A DNA stretch of 64,000 nucleotides from Amycolatopsis endophytica. Lineage in GTDB: Bacteria; Actinomycetota; Actinomycetes; Mycobacteriales; Pseudonocardiaceae. Under the pieces are notes generated by a model. The model saw nothing but the letters and a program-made list of their open reading frames with translations. It was not told the DNA's origin and ran no database searches. Within the stretch, counting starts at the first letter, position 1. Every line of letters begins with the position of its first letter. The stretch is from NCBI RefSeq assembly GCF_013410405.1, contig NZ_JACCFK010000001.1:4650001-4714000 (forward strand), in the 5' to 3' direction. The position numbers were made by a program, and so were the translations under genes. Positions 42,407-51,565 of the stretch are shown in pieces.

Positions 42407-43212
42407 AGGCGCGCTCGTCCGTCGTGCCGTCCTACGTGCGCCCGGCGCCGCGCCGCGTGGCCGGGCTGCCGTCTCCGATGTGGACGCTCGTCCTGGTCGC
42501 CGGGCTCGTGGCCGCGCTGGAGCTGTACGCGCGCTCGGGCGCGGTGTCGCGGCTGGACCTCATCCCGGTCAGCGAGATGGTCGTCCGGTCGGTCGAGCTG
42601 CTGGGTGAGCGCGACTTCGTGGTCGACGCGTTGCTGCGCAGTGTCCTGCTGATCTGCGCGAGCTTCGCCGCCTCGGCGGTCACCGGGGTGGCGATCGCCT
42701 ACGCCATGGCCCGCTCCCGCTGGGTGCACCGGGCCGTCAAGCCCTACGTCAACGTCTTCTACGCGCTGCCGGTCTTCGCGCTCTACCCGGTGATGGTGGT
42801 GATGTTCGGGACCGGTGTCGTGCCCATCATCCTGCTCGCCACGCTGTTCAGCGTCGTGATCGTCATCTCCCACGCGCTGGTCGGGTTCGAATCGGCTCCG
42901 CCGATCGTCACCAAGCTCGCCCGGTCGCTGGAGATGACCCGAACGCAGCAGCTGCGCAAGATCCTGCTGCCCTCGGCGTTGCCGGACATCCTCGCGGGCC
43001 TGAAACTGGGCCTGGCCTACGCGATCATCGCGGTGCTGGCGACGGAGTTCATTCTCGCCACCACCGGGCTCGGGCAGGTGGTCAACCGCGCCTACAACAA
43101 CTTCGACACCGTCGACATGTACGCCGGGATCGTGTTCGTCAGCGTTTTCGCGCTGCTGGCCAACCTCGCGCTCGGCGCCGCGCTGAGCGCGTTCGACTGG
43201 AGGCGGCGATGA
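42403..43212 (+). CDS. ABC transporter permease 1
   Basis: 269-residue BPD-type permease: about six TM helices, with the cytoplasmic EAA-like loop LARSLEMTRTQQLRKILLPS and the following LPDILAGLKLGLAYAIIAV. Overlaps ATPase and second permease genes by four bases each. Forms the channel with permease 2. Confidence 0.93.
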   Translation: MKARSSVVPSYVRPAPRRVAGLPSPMWTLVLVAGLVAALELYARSGAVSRLDLIPVSEMVVRSVELLGERDFVVDALLRSVLLICASFAASAVTGVAIAYAMARSRWVHRAVKPYVNVFYALPVFALYPVMVVMFGTGVVPIILLATLFSVVIVISHALVGFESAPPIVTKLARSLEMTRTQQLRKILLPSALPDILAGLKLGLAYAIIAVLATEFILATTGLGQVVNRAYNNFDTVDMYAGIVFVSVFALLANLALGAALSAFDWRRR

Positions 43213-43970
43213 GCGCCCGCCGCGGTACCGCCTGGATCCCGCCACTGGTGCTCGCCGCCGCGCTCGTGGTCGTGTGGGCGGTGACGGCGGCGCTGGCCGA
43301 CAGCGCCGTCTACCCCGGGCCCGGCGAGGCCATGGCGAGCCTGTGGTCGGACCTGGGCGATCCCCGGTTCCTCGGCAGCGTCGCCGACACCGCCCGCGTG
43401 CTGCTGCTCTCCTACGTCGCGGCGATCGCCGTGGGTGCCGTCACCGGCATGGTGCTCGGGCTCAGCGCGTTCTGGTCGCGCGCGGTCCTGCCGGTGGTGT
43501 ACGCGCTCAACAGCGTCCCGAAGATCGTGCTGTACCCGGTTTTCCTGCTGATGCTGGGAATCGGGGACCTGAGCCGGGGAGCGTTCGCGTTCGTGTCGGG
43601 CGTGCTGCCGATGTTCCTGATCATGGTGGAGGCCACGGCGGGGGTGAGCCGCCTGCACCTGAAGATGTCGGCCGCGCTCGGCCTGTCGCGGTGGTCGCTG
43701 CTGCGGCGGATCGTGGTGCCCGGCGTCCTGCCCTCGCTGGCCTCGGGGATGCGGTTGTGCTTCGGTCTCACCCTGATCGGCCTGCTGCTCGCCGAAATGT
43801 TCTCCGGATCCTCCGGTCTGGGCTACGAGCTGCTGCGCAACCTCTCGCTCGCACGGGTGGAGAACATCATCGGCCAGGTCGTGCTCACCGGTGTCCTCGC
43901 GCTCCTGCCGACACTGGCACTGCAACAGCTGGAATCCCGCATCCGCAACCGTTACGAGGTGGCCACGTGA
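43209..43970 (+). CDS. ABC transporter permease 2
   Basis: 253-residue permease: VYPGPGEAMASLWSDL near the start as in SsuC/TauC, EAA-like loop KMSAALGLSRWSLLRRIVVP and GVLPSLASGMRLCFGLTLIG. About six TM helices. Two non-identical permeases per system is less common than a homodimer in this family. Overlaps the next gene (GTGA). Confidence 0.92.
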   Translation: MSARRGTAWIPPLVLAAALVVVWAVTAALADSAVYPGPGEAMASLWSDLGDPRFLGSVADTARVLLLSYVAAIAVGAVTGMVLGLSAFWSRAVLPVVYALNSVPKIVLYPVFLLMLGIGDLSRGAFAFVSGVLPMFLIMVEATAGVSRLHLKMSAALGLSRWSLLRRIVVPGVLPSLASGMRLCFGLTLIGLLLAEMFSGSSGLGYELLRNLSLARVENIIGQVVLTGVLALLPTLALQQLESRIRNRYEVAT

Positions 43971-45385
43971 GCCCGACCGACCCCGACGGCGTGACCGGAC
44001 GTCTGGCGACCTGGATCGCCGGCCTCCGCCACGACGACATCCCGGAAACCGTGCGTGAACGAGCGCGGCACCTCCTGCTCGACGGGCTGGTGTGCGCGCT
44101 GGTCGGCGCCCGCCTGCCGTGGTCGGAGCGGGCCGTGGACGCCGTGCTCGCGCTCGAAGGCACCGGCGACGTGCCGCTGCTGGGCTGGGGCCGCACCACC
44201 TCCGCGCCCGCGGCGTGCCTGCTGGGCGGCACCTTCATCCAGGGCTTCGAACTGGACGACTACCACGTGCGCGCGCCGCTGCACAGCAACTCGCTGGTCG
44301 TGCCGAGCGCGGTCAGCACCGCCGCGACGCTGGACCGTCCGGTGTCGGGGCAGGACCTGCTCACGGCGCTGATCGCGGGGTACGAGGTCGGCCCGCGGGT
44401 GGGGCTGGCGCTGCACGGCGCCGAAATGCTCTCCCGCGGCTGGCACTCCGGCTCGGTGTTCGGCACCCACGCGAGCGCGGCGACCTCGGCGTGGCTGCGC
44501 CGGCTCGACGCGGCACGCGTCGAAGACGCGCTCGGGCTGGCCGCGACCCAGTCGTCCGGGCTGATGGCGGCCCAGTACGAGGCGATGTCCAAGCGCATGC
44601 ACCACGGCTTCGCCTCCCGCAACGGCCTCTACGCCGCGGCACTCGCCGAGGCGGGCTACACCGGGATCAAGCGCGTGTACGAGCGCGAATACGGCGGATT
44701 CCTCGCCACCTTCGGCGAGGGACACGACCCGCGCCCGGAGCTGATCACCGCCGGGCTCGGGCAGGAGTGGGTGCTCACCGACACCGGCGTGAAGGCCTAC
44801 GCCGCAATGGCCGCCACCCACGCCTCCATCGACTGCGCACTGAAAGCCCGCTCGCGCGGCATCACCGCCGGGGACGTCGAGTCGATCTCGGTCGAGGTGT
44901 CGCACGCCGCCTACCACCACGGCTGGTGGAAGCCCGAGCCGCCGCTGGAGACGATCGGCGCCCAGATGAACATCGGCTACGCCGTCGCGGTGGCCCTGCT
45001 CGATGGCCAGGTCCTCGCCGAGCAGTTCACCCGTGACCGGATCGCCGCCGACGACGTGTGGTCGCTGCTGCGCCGCACCGAGGTCCACCACTGCCCGGAC
45101 TTCGACCGCCGTCCCGAGGACCGGTACCGCACCCGCATGCGGCTGACCCGGCGCGACGGCGATCCGGTGGAGATCGAAGTGGACGGTCCCCTGGGCGGTC
45201 CGTCGCGTCCGCTGCCGAACGCGGAGGTGGTGGCCAAGGCGCGCCGCCTCGCCGGATCGATGGGCATCACCGAACGCTGGGCGCGCATCGAGCAGATCGT
45301 GCTGGATCTGGACACCGTGCCGGACACCTCCGTGCTGGTCGGCGAACTCGCGGCGGAGGTCCCCGCGCTTCCCGTGACGCTCTGA
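43967..45385 (+). CDS. MmgE/PrpD-family protein 1
   Basis: 472 residues with the family pattern RHLLLDGLVCALVGARLPWS, ACLLGGTFIQGFELDDYH (substrate-pocket DD), HSNSLVVPSAVSTAA, GWHSGSVFGTHASAATSAWL, GVKAYAAMAATHASIDCALK and NIGYAVAVALLDGQV. The family includes 2-methylcitrate dehydratase, iminodisuccinate epimerase and cis-aconitate decarboxylase. Which reaction runs here is not determinable; the pathway context suggests dehydration or decarboxylation of an alkylated tri- or dicarboxylate. GTG 43967 start. Confidence 0.9.
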   Translation: MSPTDPDGVTGRLATWIAGLRHDDIPETVRERARHLLLDGLVCALVGARLPWSERAVDAVLALEGTGDVPLLGWGRTTSAPAACLLGGTFIQGFELDDYHVRAPLHSNSLVVPSAVSTAATLDRPVSGQDLLTALIAGYEVGPRVGLALHGAEMLSRGWHSGSVFGTHASAATSAWLRRLDAARVEDALGLAATQSSGLMAAQYEAMSKRMHHGFASRNGLYAAALAEAGYTGIKRVYEREYGGFLATFGEGHDPRPELITAGLGQEWVLTDTGVKAYAAMAATHASIDCALKARSRGITAGDVESISVEVSHAAYHHGWWKPEPPLETIGAQMNIGYAVAVALLDGQVLAEQFTRDRIAADDVWSLLRRTEVHHCPDFDRRPEDRYRTRMRLTRRDGDPVEIEVDGPLGGPSRPLPNAEVVAKARRLAGSMGITERWARIEQIVLDLDTVPDTSVLVGELAAEVPALPVTL

Positions 45386-45396
45386 GAGGACTCCTC

Positions 45397-46899
45397 ATGA
45401 CGAACCTGGCCGCCCTGCTGGACGCCACCGCCGCGAAGTACCCCGGCCGCACGGCCGTCGTGTGCGGTGACGCCCGGCTGTCCTACGCCCAGCTCGACGG
45501 CGCCGCGAACCAGGTCGCCCACCTCCTGGTACGGCACGGCGTGCGCCCGGGCGACAAGGTCGCGTTGTCGTGCCCGAACCTGCCGTACTTCACGACCGTC
45601 TACTTCGGAATCCTGCGGGCGGGCGCCACGGTCGTGCCGCTCAACGTGCTGCTCAAGCCGGGCGAGATCGCCTACCACCTCGGCGATTCCGGCGCGGTCG
45701 CGTATTTCGCGTTCGAGGGTACGGCCGACCTCCCGATCGGCGAGTGGGCGGCGGAGGCCGCCGGGCAGACCGGCTGCTCGCTGTTCGTCCTCCCGGCCGC
45801 GGGCGAGCCGCCGTGGGCGGACCAGCCCGCCGGGTTCGACACGGTGGATGCCGATGACGACGACACCGCGGTGATCCTCTACACCTCGGGCACCACCGGC
45901 CGGCCCAAGGGCGCGGAACTGCGGCACCGCAACATGCGCGACAACGCGCTCGCCGGAACGGACCTGTTCGCCGCCGACGTGGAGAACCCCGACACGTACC
46001 TGTGCACGCTGCCGTTGTTCCACTCGTTCGGGCAGACCGTCGTCCAGAACGGCCCGGTCGCCTTCGGCGGCACCATCGTCATGCTGCCGCGGTTCGACGC
46101 GCGAGCGGCGCTCACCCTGATGCTCCGGGAAGGCGTGACCTTCTTCGCCGGTGTGCCGACCATGTACTGGAGCCTGCTGGGCGCACTGGACGACGACATC
46201 GACGTGACGAGGCTGGCGGCCGGACTGCGGATGGCGGTGGCGGGCGGCTCGGCGCTGCCGGGCGAGGTGCACCGGGACTTCCGGGAGCGGTTCGGTGTGA
46301 CGATCCTCGAAGGCTACGGCCTGTCGGAGACGTCTCCGGTGGCGTCGTTCTCGGTGTACGGGCAGGAACCCCGCGTCGGATCGATCGGGGTGCCCATCCC
46401 CGGCGTCGAAATGAAGCTGATCAACGACGACTGGTCCGACGCCTCCGGTGAGATCGGCGAGATCGCGATCAAGGGTCACAACGTCATGAAGGGCTACCAC
46501 GGCAGGCCCGAAGCGACGGCCGAGGCGATCAGGGACGGCTGGTTCCGCTCCGGCGACCTCGCCCGCAGGGACGCCGACGGCTTCTACTTCATCGTCGACC
46601 GTGCCAAGGACCTGATCATCCGCGGCGGGTTCAACGTGTACCCGCGCGAAATCGAGGAACTGCTGATGACCCACCCGGCGGTCTCGCTGGTCGCGGTGGT
46701 CGGTGTCCCGGACGATTCCCACGGCGAAGAGATCAAGGCGGTGGTCGTGAAGGCGGCGGATTCCGGCGATGTCACCGAGGACGACGTCGTGGCCTGGGCG
46801 AAGGAGCGGCTGGCGGCCTACAAGTACCCCCGCCGCGTCGAGTTCCGCGACGCCTTGCCGATGACCTCGACCGGCAAGATCCTCAAGCGGGAGATCTGA
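45397..46899 (+). CDS. AMP-forming acyl-CoA ligase
   Basis: 500-residue ANL-family ligase: P-loop LYTSGTTGRPKGAELRHRNM, LPLFHSFGQTVVQNG, A5 motif GYGLSETSPV, A7/A8 GWFRSGDLARRDADGFYFIV with DRAKDLIIRGG, and C-terminal Lys in MTSTGKILKRE. Activates a carboxylic acid to its CoA thioester. In this operon it could charge the imported acid or the propionate released by the lyase; undecided. GAGAGGA precedes ATG 45397, 11 bp after the preceding stop. Confidence 0.93.
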   Translation: MTNLAALLDATAAKYPGRTAVVCGDARLSYAQLDGAANQVAHLLVRHGVRPGDKVALSCPNLPYFTTVYFGILRAGATVVPLNVLLKPGEIAYHLGDSGAVAYFAFEGTADLPIGEWAAEAAGQTGCSLFVLPAAGEPPWADQPAGFDTVDADDDDTAVILYTSGTTGRPKGAELRHRNMRDNALAGTDLFAADVENPDTYLCTLPLFHSFGQTVVQNGPVAFGGTIVMLPRFDARAALTLMLREGVTFFAGVPTMYWSLLGALDDDIDVTRLAAGLRMAVAGGSALPGEVHRDFRERFGVTILEGYGLSETSPVASFSVYGQEPRVGSIGVPIPGVEMKLINDDWSDASGEIGEIAIKGHNVMKGYHGRPEATAEAIRDGWFRSGDLARRDADGFYFIVDRAKDLIIRGGFNVYPREIEELLMTHPAVSLVAVVGVPDDSHGEEIKAVVVKAADSGDVTEDDVVAWAKERLAAYKYPRRVEFRDALPMTSTGKILKREI

Positions 46900-46904
46900 T
46901 CACC

Positions 46905-48248
46905 ATGACCACGCATCCGGCCGCGACCAAGGCGCTCGCGCGGTTCGCTGCCGAGTCCGGTGTGGACTCCTCGGTCACCTCCGGTCTGCCCGCCCTGTTC
47001 CTCGACCACATTGGGATCGCGGCCTTCGCGGCGGCGGAGGCCGAGAGCAGTCCGGCGGTGCGCGCCGCCGTCGACCGGCTCGATCCGCACGGTGGCGACG
47101 CCACGGTGATCGGCGTGGCCCGCCGGTACAGCCCGCCCTACGCGGCGTTCCTCAACGGCGTCCACGCCCACTCCCTGGACATGGACGACACCAACCGGGC
47201 GCAGACCGGGCATCCCGGCGTCGCGATCTTCCCCGCGGCCACCGCCGACGCGGAACGGCTCGACGTGGACGGCCGCACGTTCCTCGACGCGGTCGCCGTC
47301 GGGTACGAGGTGTGCTGCCGGATCGGTGCGTCGCTGACGGCGCGCAGCTACGAGCGTGGCTTCCACATCACGGCCGTGTCCGGCGTATTCGGTGCGGTGG
47401 CGGCCGTGGCGCGGCTGCGCGGGTTCGACGCGAACACCACGGCTTCGGCCTTCGGTCTCGCGTTGAGCAGGGCGGCGGGCAGCATGCAGTACCTGGCCAA
47501 CGGGGCGTGGAACAAACGCCTGCACCCCGGCTTTCTCGCCCACGACGCGCTGACCTGCGCGGCACTGGCGGAGACGGGTGCGGTGGGAGCGGCCGAAGCG
47601 CTCGAAGGGCGGTACGGCCTGCTCAACGGGTACACGGAGGAAGCGCGGCCCGACGCGCTCACCGACGGCCTCGGGACGGACTGGCTGCTGCTCGGCACCG
47701 CCGTCAAGCCCTACCCGTCCTGCCGCCTGACCCACGGCGCCGTCGACGCCGCGCTCGCGTTGCGCGGCACCGTCCCCGAGCCCGGGCGCACCGCACTGCT
47801 GGTGGGCATCCCGGCGGCCGCCATGCCGATCATCGGCGAGCCGGGTGCGGCGAAGCGCAGGCCGCAGAGCGTCGTGGACGCCCAGTTCAGCGTGCACTTC
47901 CAGGTCGCGTGCGCCTGGCTGGACGGTCGTGTCGACTGGGCGAGCTACCAGCGCCTGACCGATCCGGACGTGATCGCGATGATGGACCGGATCACGGTGA
48001 CGGCCGACGAGAGCGTCCCCAACGGCGGAGGCGTGCTGACCGTCGGCCCGGGCGTCTCCCGTGCGGTCCCGGTGCCGCTCGGAGAACCGGAGAACCGGAT
48101 CGGCGACGACGCGCTTCGCGCCAAGTTCGCCTCGCTGGCCGGTCGCGTCTTCGACGACGGCCAGGTCGCGGGCATCGCCGACGGCGTGCTCGGCCTGACA
48201 CCGGAGTCGTCGGTGCGCGCACTCGTCCGGACGCTGGCGGCGGCATGA
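46905..48248 (+). CDS. MmgE/PrpD-family protein 2
   Basis: 447 residues, second member of this family in the operon but clearly divergent from the first: AAFLNGVHAHSLDMDDTNRA, GHPGVAIFPAATADAERLDV, YERGFHITAVSGVFGAVAAV, WNKRLHPGFLAHDALTCAAL, VKPYPSCRLTHGAVDAALAL. The DMDDTN and HPG residues match the active site of PrpD-like dehydratases. Starts 5 bp after the ligase gene. Two different copies imply two distinct dehydration or decarboxylation steps, or a heteromer. Confidence 0.9.
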   Translation: MTTHPAATKALARFAAESGVDSSVTSGLPALFLDHIGIAAFAAAEAESSPAVRAAVDRLDPHGGDATVIGVARRYSPPYAAFLNGVHAHSLDMDDTNRAQTGHPGVAIFPAATADAERLDVDGRTFLDAVAVGYEVCCRIGASLTARSYERGFHITAVSGVFGAVAAVARLRGFDANTTASAFGLALSRAAGSMQYLANGAWNKRLHPGFLAHDALTCAALAETGAVGAAEALEGRYGLLNGYTEEARPDALTDGLGTDWLLLGTAVKPYPSCRLTHGAVDAALALRGTVPEPGRTALLVGIPAAAMPIIGEPGAAKRRPQSVVDAQFSVHFQVACAWLDGRVDWASYQRLTDPDVIAMMDRITVTADESVPNGGGVLTVGPGVSRAVPVPLGEPENRIGDDALRAKFASLAGRVFDDGQVAGIADGVLGLTPESSVRALVRTLAAA

Positions 48249-49384
48249 CGGACCAGCTGACCGTCCACTGTGTGCTGATGCGCGGCGGGACGAGCAAAGG
48301 ACTGTACTTCCACGCGGCCGACCTCCCGGCCCCCGGCCCCGCCCGGGACGCCGTGCTGATCCGGCTCATGGGTTCCCCGGACCCGCTGCAGATCGACGGC
48401 CTCGGTGGGTCCCGGCCGATCACGTCGAAACTGGCGATCGTCGCACCGTCCACGCGCGACGATGCCGATGTCGACTACACCTTCGGCCAGGTCGAGATCG
48501 ACCGCGCCGCCGTCGGTTACTCGGGCAACTGCGGCAACATCTCCGCCGGGGTGGGCCCGTTCGCGATCGACGAGGGCCTGGTGGCGGCGGTCGAGGGCAC
48601 CACACCGGTCCGGATCCACAACACCAACACCGGCGCGGTGATGACCGCGCACGTGCCCGTGCACGAGGGAAAGGCCAGGGTGGTCGGCGACTTCGCCGTC
48701 CCGGGCGTACCGGGCACGGGGGCCGAAATCGTCATGGACTGGTCCGGCACGGTGGGCGCGAAGACCGGCGCACTGCTCCCCACCGGCAACCCGGTCGACG
48801 ACATCCTGCTGGAGAGCGGTTCGCTCGTGCACGCCACGATCTGCGACGCCGGAAACCCGTGCGCCTGGATCCCCGCCGCCGACCTGGGGGTCGACGGCGG
48901 TGAACTCGACTTCGACGACGCGCTGCTCGAGGTGGTCCGGGAGATCCGTGGCAAAGCCGCGGCGCGCCTTCGCCTGTGCACGAACTGGCGCCACGCCGAC
49001 GACGAGTCACCCGGGCTGCCGATGGTGGGTTTCGTCGCGCCACCCGGCGACTACCGGACGCTGGCCGGCACGGCGGCGGAGAGCGGTGACATGGACCTGC
49101 GGGTCCGGTTGATCTTCATGAACCGCCTGCACGAAAGCATCGCGGGCACCGCGTCGGTCTGTCTCGCCGCCGCCTCCCGGATCCGGGGCTCGGTGGTCGA
49201 CGCGGTCACCACCCGGCGGCGCCCGGACACCGTCCTCATCGGACACCCATCCGGCGTCACCCCCGCGCGCGTCGCCGTCCGCACGGTCCCGCGGCCCCCG
49301 CACGTGGCCTTCGATCTGCTCGGTTTCAGCCGCACCGCGCGGCGCCTGATGGACTGCACGGCCTACTACCCGCGTCCCGCGTAA
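48245..49384 (+). CDS. prpF: PrpF-family isomerase (aconitate/methylitaconate isomerase-like)
   Basis: 379 residues of the DapF-like PrpF fold: VLMRGGTSKGLYFHAADLPA, DGLGGSRPITSKLAIV, VGYSGNCGNISAGVGPFAID (catalytic Cys region), NTNTGAVM, and NRLHESIAGTASVCLAAASR. Family members move double bonds in alkyl-substituted itaconate/aconitate compounds: 2-methylaconitate isomerase, 4-oxalomesaconate tautomerase and 3-methylitaconate delta-isomerase. The last would feed dimethylmaleate to the hydratase encoded in the same operon. Last gene of the operon, ATGA-coupled; convergent with TetR1. Confidence 0.92.
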   Translation: MTDQLTVHCVLMRGGTSKGLYFHAADLPAPGPARDAVLIRLMGSPDPLQIDGLGGSRPITSKLAIVAPSTRDDADVDYTFGQVEIDRAAVGYSGNCGNISAGVGPFAIDEGLVAAVEGTTPVRIHNTNTGAVMTAHVPVHEGKARVVGDFAVPGVPGTGAEIVMDWSGTVGAKTGALLPTGNPVDDILLESGSLVHATICDAGNPCAWIPAADLGVDGGELDFDDALLEVVREIRGKAAARLRLCTNWRHADDESPGLPMVGFVAPPGDYRTLAGTAAESGDMDLRVRLIFMNRLHESIAGTASVCLAAASRIRGSVVDAVTTRRRPDTVLIGHPSGVTPARVAVRTVPRPPHVAFDLLGFSRTARRLMDCTAYYPRPA

Positions 49385-49404
49385 CAGCCCAGCCGGTCCC
49401 GGCG

Positions 49405-50064
49405 CTACTCGCCGGAGTGGCCCGCGAAGAATCGGGTGAGCATGAAGTGGGCCTGGGCGAGAACGGTCGCGTCGCCGTCCCCGTCGTCGGCGAAGGCGAA
49501 CTGGACGAGTCGTTCCAGTGCGTGCAGGGCGACGCTGCAGTGCAGCTGGGTCAGTTCGCCGAAGCGGGGAGCGTGGCGCTGGAACTGGTGCAGCACGCGG
49601 CCGGCCCAGTCCTCGATGCACAGCTCGTCGAGGGTGCGGACGCGGTCGGTGAGGTTCTGGCGCACCCACAGTTCCCGGATCAGCGGGATCCGGTGCTCCT
49701 GCGTGTAGTAGTCGATCACCACGTCGACGATCTCGGCCCACCGCTTCCCGGGCCGGTCGTCCAGGGCCTGCTGGAAACTTCCCGTCGCGTCCCGCATCTG
49801 CCGGTAGCACAGTTCGTCGAGAACGCTTTCCGGAGTCTCGAAGAAGGCGTAGAACGAGCCCCGGCTGACGCCGGACTTCTCCAGCAGCAGGGTCGGTGAC
49901 CCCACCACCGCCTCGTAGCCAAGGTTCTCGACCAGTTCCGCCGCGGTGGTCAGGACGTGCTCGATCATCGTGCGGGAACGTTCCTGCACCGGCTGCTTGC
50001 GCAGGCCGCCGTCGAGCCGCTCGTGCCAGGCGGCGGCGAGCGTCCGGGAAGCCGGTCGTGACAC
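49405..50064 (-). CDS. TetR-family regulator 1 (paralogue of 56405 gene)
   Basis: 219 residues: N-terminal helix-turn-helix (VQERSRTMIEHVLTTAAELV, GSPTLLLEKSGVSRGSFYAF) and a helical ligand domain (YYTQEHRIPLIRELWVRQNL, HCSVALHALERLVQFAFADD). GTG 50064 is set by GAAGGAG with 5-nt spacing; the ORF extends ten codons further. About three quarters of residues match the TetR gene at 56405 by eye. It is divergent from the P450 operon and separated from it by two copies of the shared 18-bp palindrome, so it most likely represses that operon. Confidence 0.93.
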   Translation of the reverse strand: MSRPASRTLAAAWHERLDGGLRKQPVQERSRTMIEHVLTTAAELVENLGYEAVVGSPTLLLEKSGVSRGSFYAFFETPESVLDELCYRQMRDATGSFQQALDDRPGKRWAEIVDVVIDYYTQEHRIPLIRELWVRQNLTDRVRTLDELCIEDWAGRVLHQFQRHAPRFGELTQLHCSVALHALERLVQFAFADDGDGDATVLAQAHFMLTRFFAGHSGE

Positions 50065-50155
50065 GAACGCTCCTTCGCGTGGGCTGCGCCGCACGGTGGT
50101 GACTCCGGCGGTGGCTCACGAGTGTACGCGTGAACTCCGCGAAGTCGAGCGGTGG

Positions 50156-50173
50156 ACACGACGCGAGTCGTGT
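50156..50173. promoter_or_regulatory. TetR operator candidate, site A
   Basis: ACACGAC-GCGA-GTCGTGT: perfect 7-4-7 palindrome between TetR1 and the reductase gene. Matches the consensus ACRCGAC-N4-GTCGYGT shared with sites B and C. Confidence 0.78.
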
Positions 50174-50188
50174 ATTAATCTACGTCGA

Positions 50189-50206
50189 ACGCGACTGTGG
50201 TCGCGT
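50189..50206. promoter_or_regulatory. TetR operator candidate, site B
   Basis: ACGCGAC-TGTG-GTCGCGT: perfect 7-4-7 palindrome, centre 33 bp (about three turns) from site A and 57 bp before the reductase ATG. AT-rich TATTAATC lies between A and B, where -10 elements of the divergent promoters could sit. Confidence 0.78.
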
Positions 50207-50262
50207 CTCAAATCTCGATCCTAGTCTGTTCCCGCAGTCATAGCGCTACGCGAGGTGATGGC

Positions 50263-51543
50263 ATGGTCGGAACGCACTCGTCGCAACACGTCCCCCCGCC
50301 CGCGCCGGCAGGGACCGCCGGTCCCACCGTCGCCGTGGTGGGCAGTGGCCCCTCCGGGTGCTACGTCGCGCAGTTCCTGGCCAAGACCTGGCCGGACTCG
50401 GAGATCACCGTCTTCGAATCGCTGCCCGCGCCCTACGGGCTCATCCGCTACGGGGTGGCCGCCGACCACCAGGGCACCAAGGGTGTGGTGCGGCAGTTCG
50501 ACCGGCTGTTCACCCGCGGCGGCATCCGGTTCGCCGGCAACGTGACGGTAGGCCGCGACATCGGCTTCGCCCGCCTGGCCGCGAGTTTCGACGTCGTCGT
50601 GCTGGCGACCGGTCTTCCCGGCGACCGCGAACTCGACGTGCCGCGCGATCCACGGGCACGGGTCGTTGGAGCGGGTGCGCTGCTGCGCGCGCTCAACGGG
50701 TTTCCCCATCACGGCCTGCCCCGCACGCCGCTGGGTTCGCGGGTGCTCGTCGTCGGGATCGGCAACGTCGCACTCGACGTGCTCCGGCTGTTGTCCAAGG
50801 ATTCCGAGGCGTTCACCGGATCGGACATCGACGACGAACTGCTCGGGCAACTGCGCCCGGCGCGGCCGGCGGTCCTCGACGTGGTCGCCCGGTCCGACGC
50901 GTCCGGTGCGAAGTGCGACGCGGCCATGCTCCGCGAGCTCATCGCACTGGACGGTGTGGACATCGGGGCCCCGGGGCTGGGCGACCAGGACCGCGGCCCG
51001 GTCGCGGACCTGCTGCGGACGTGTGCTGTCCCGGCGCGGGAGGAGCCGGGCCGCACCCGCGTGACCTTCCACTTCGGACTCGTCCCCGAATCGGTGACCA
51101 CCCGGGACGGCCGGACCGTCCTGACCGCGCGACGCCGGGACGGTGGCGAACCGGTCGAGTTCGTCACCGACTCCGTCGTCACCGCCATCGGGTTCACGCA
51201 CGGCGCGGCGCAGGACGACGGATGCCCCGGTCCGGACTGGGCGGACGACCACGTGTACCGGGTGGGATGGCTCAGCCGGGGCCCGCGGGGCACGATCGCC
51301 GAAAACCGCAAGCACGCCCAGCGTGTCGTCCGGTCCATCGTGGACGACTTCGAAGCCGGCCGGATCACGGCGGGCAGGCCCGGATTCGCCGGCGTCGCGG
51401 ACCTGCTCGCCTGCCGGGTGGTCGGGTTCCGCGACTGGCAGCGCATCGAGGCCGCCGAAGAGCGGTCGGCGCGGCCCGGCCGGTGCCGTCGCAAGATCAC
51501 CGACCTCGACCGGATGCTGGCGCTGGCCACCGGCGCTCACTGA
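50263..51543 (+). CDS. NADPH:ferredoxin/flavodoxin reductase (FprA/adrenodoxin reductase type)
   Basis: 426-residue FAD enzyme: VAVVGSGPSGCYVAQFLAKT (FAD site), LPAPYGLIRYGVAADHQGTK (hallmark of FprA/adrenodoxin reductases), VLVVGIGNVALDVLRLLSKD (NADPH site), and the C-terminal WLSRGPRGTIAENRKHAQRV. Delivers NADPH electrons to the flavodoxin encoded next, for the P450 of the same operon. ATG 50263 with GAGGTGA upstream. Slightly shorter than typical FprA (about 456). Confidence 0.93.
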   Translation: MVGTHSSQHVPPPAPAGTAGPTVAVVGSGPSGCYVAQFLAKTWPDSEITVFESLPAPYGLIRYGVAADHQGTKGVVRQFDRLFTRGGIRFAGNVTVGRDIGFARLAASFDVVVLATGLPGDRELDVPRDPRARVVGAGALLRALNGFPHHGLPRTPLGSRVLVVGIGNVALDVLRLLSKDSEAFTGSDIDDELLGQLRPARPAVLDVVARSDASGAKCDAAMLRELIALDGVDIGAPGLGDQDRGPVADLLRTCAVPAREEPGRTRVTFHFGLVPESVTTRDGRTVLTARRRDGGEPVEFVTDSVVTAIGFTHGAAQDDGCPGPDWADDHVYRVGWLSRGPRGTIAENRKHAQRVVRSIVDDFEAGRITAGRPGFAGVADLLACRVVGFRDWQRIEAAEERSARPGRCRRKITDLDRMLALATGAH

Positions 51544-51565
51544 CCGACGACAGAAAGGACCGGGT

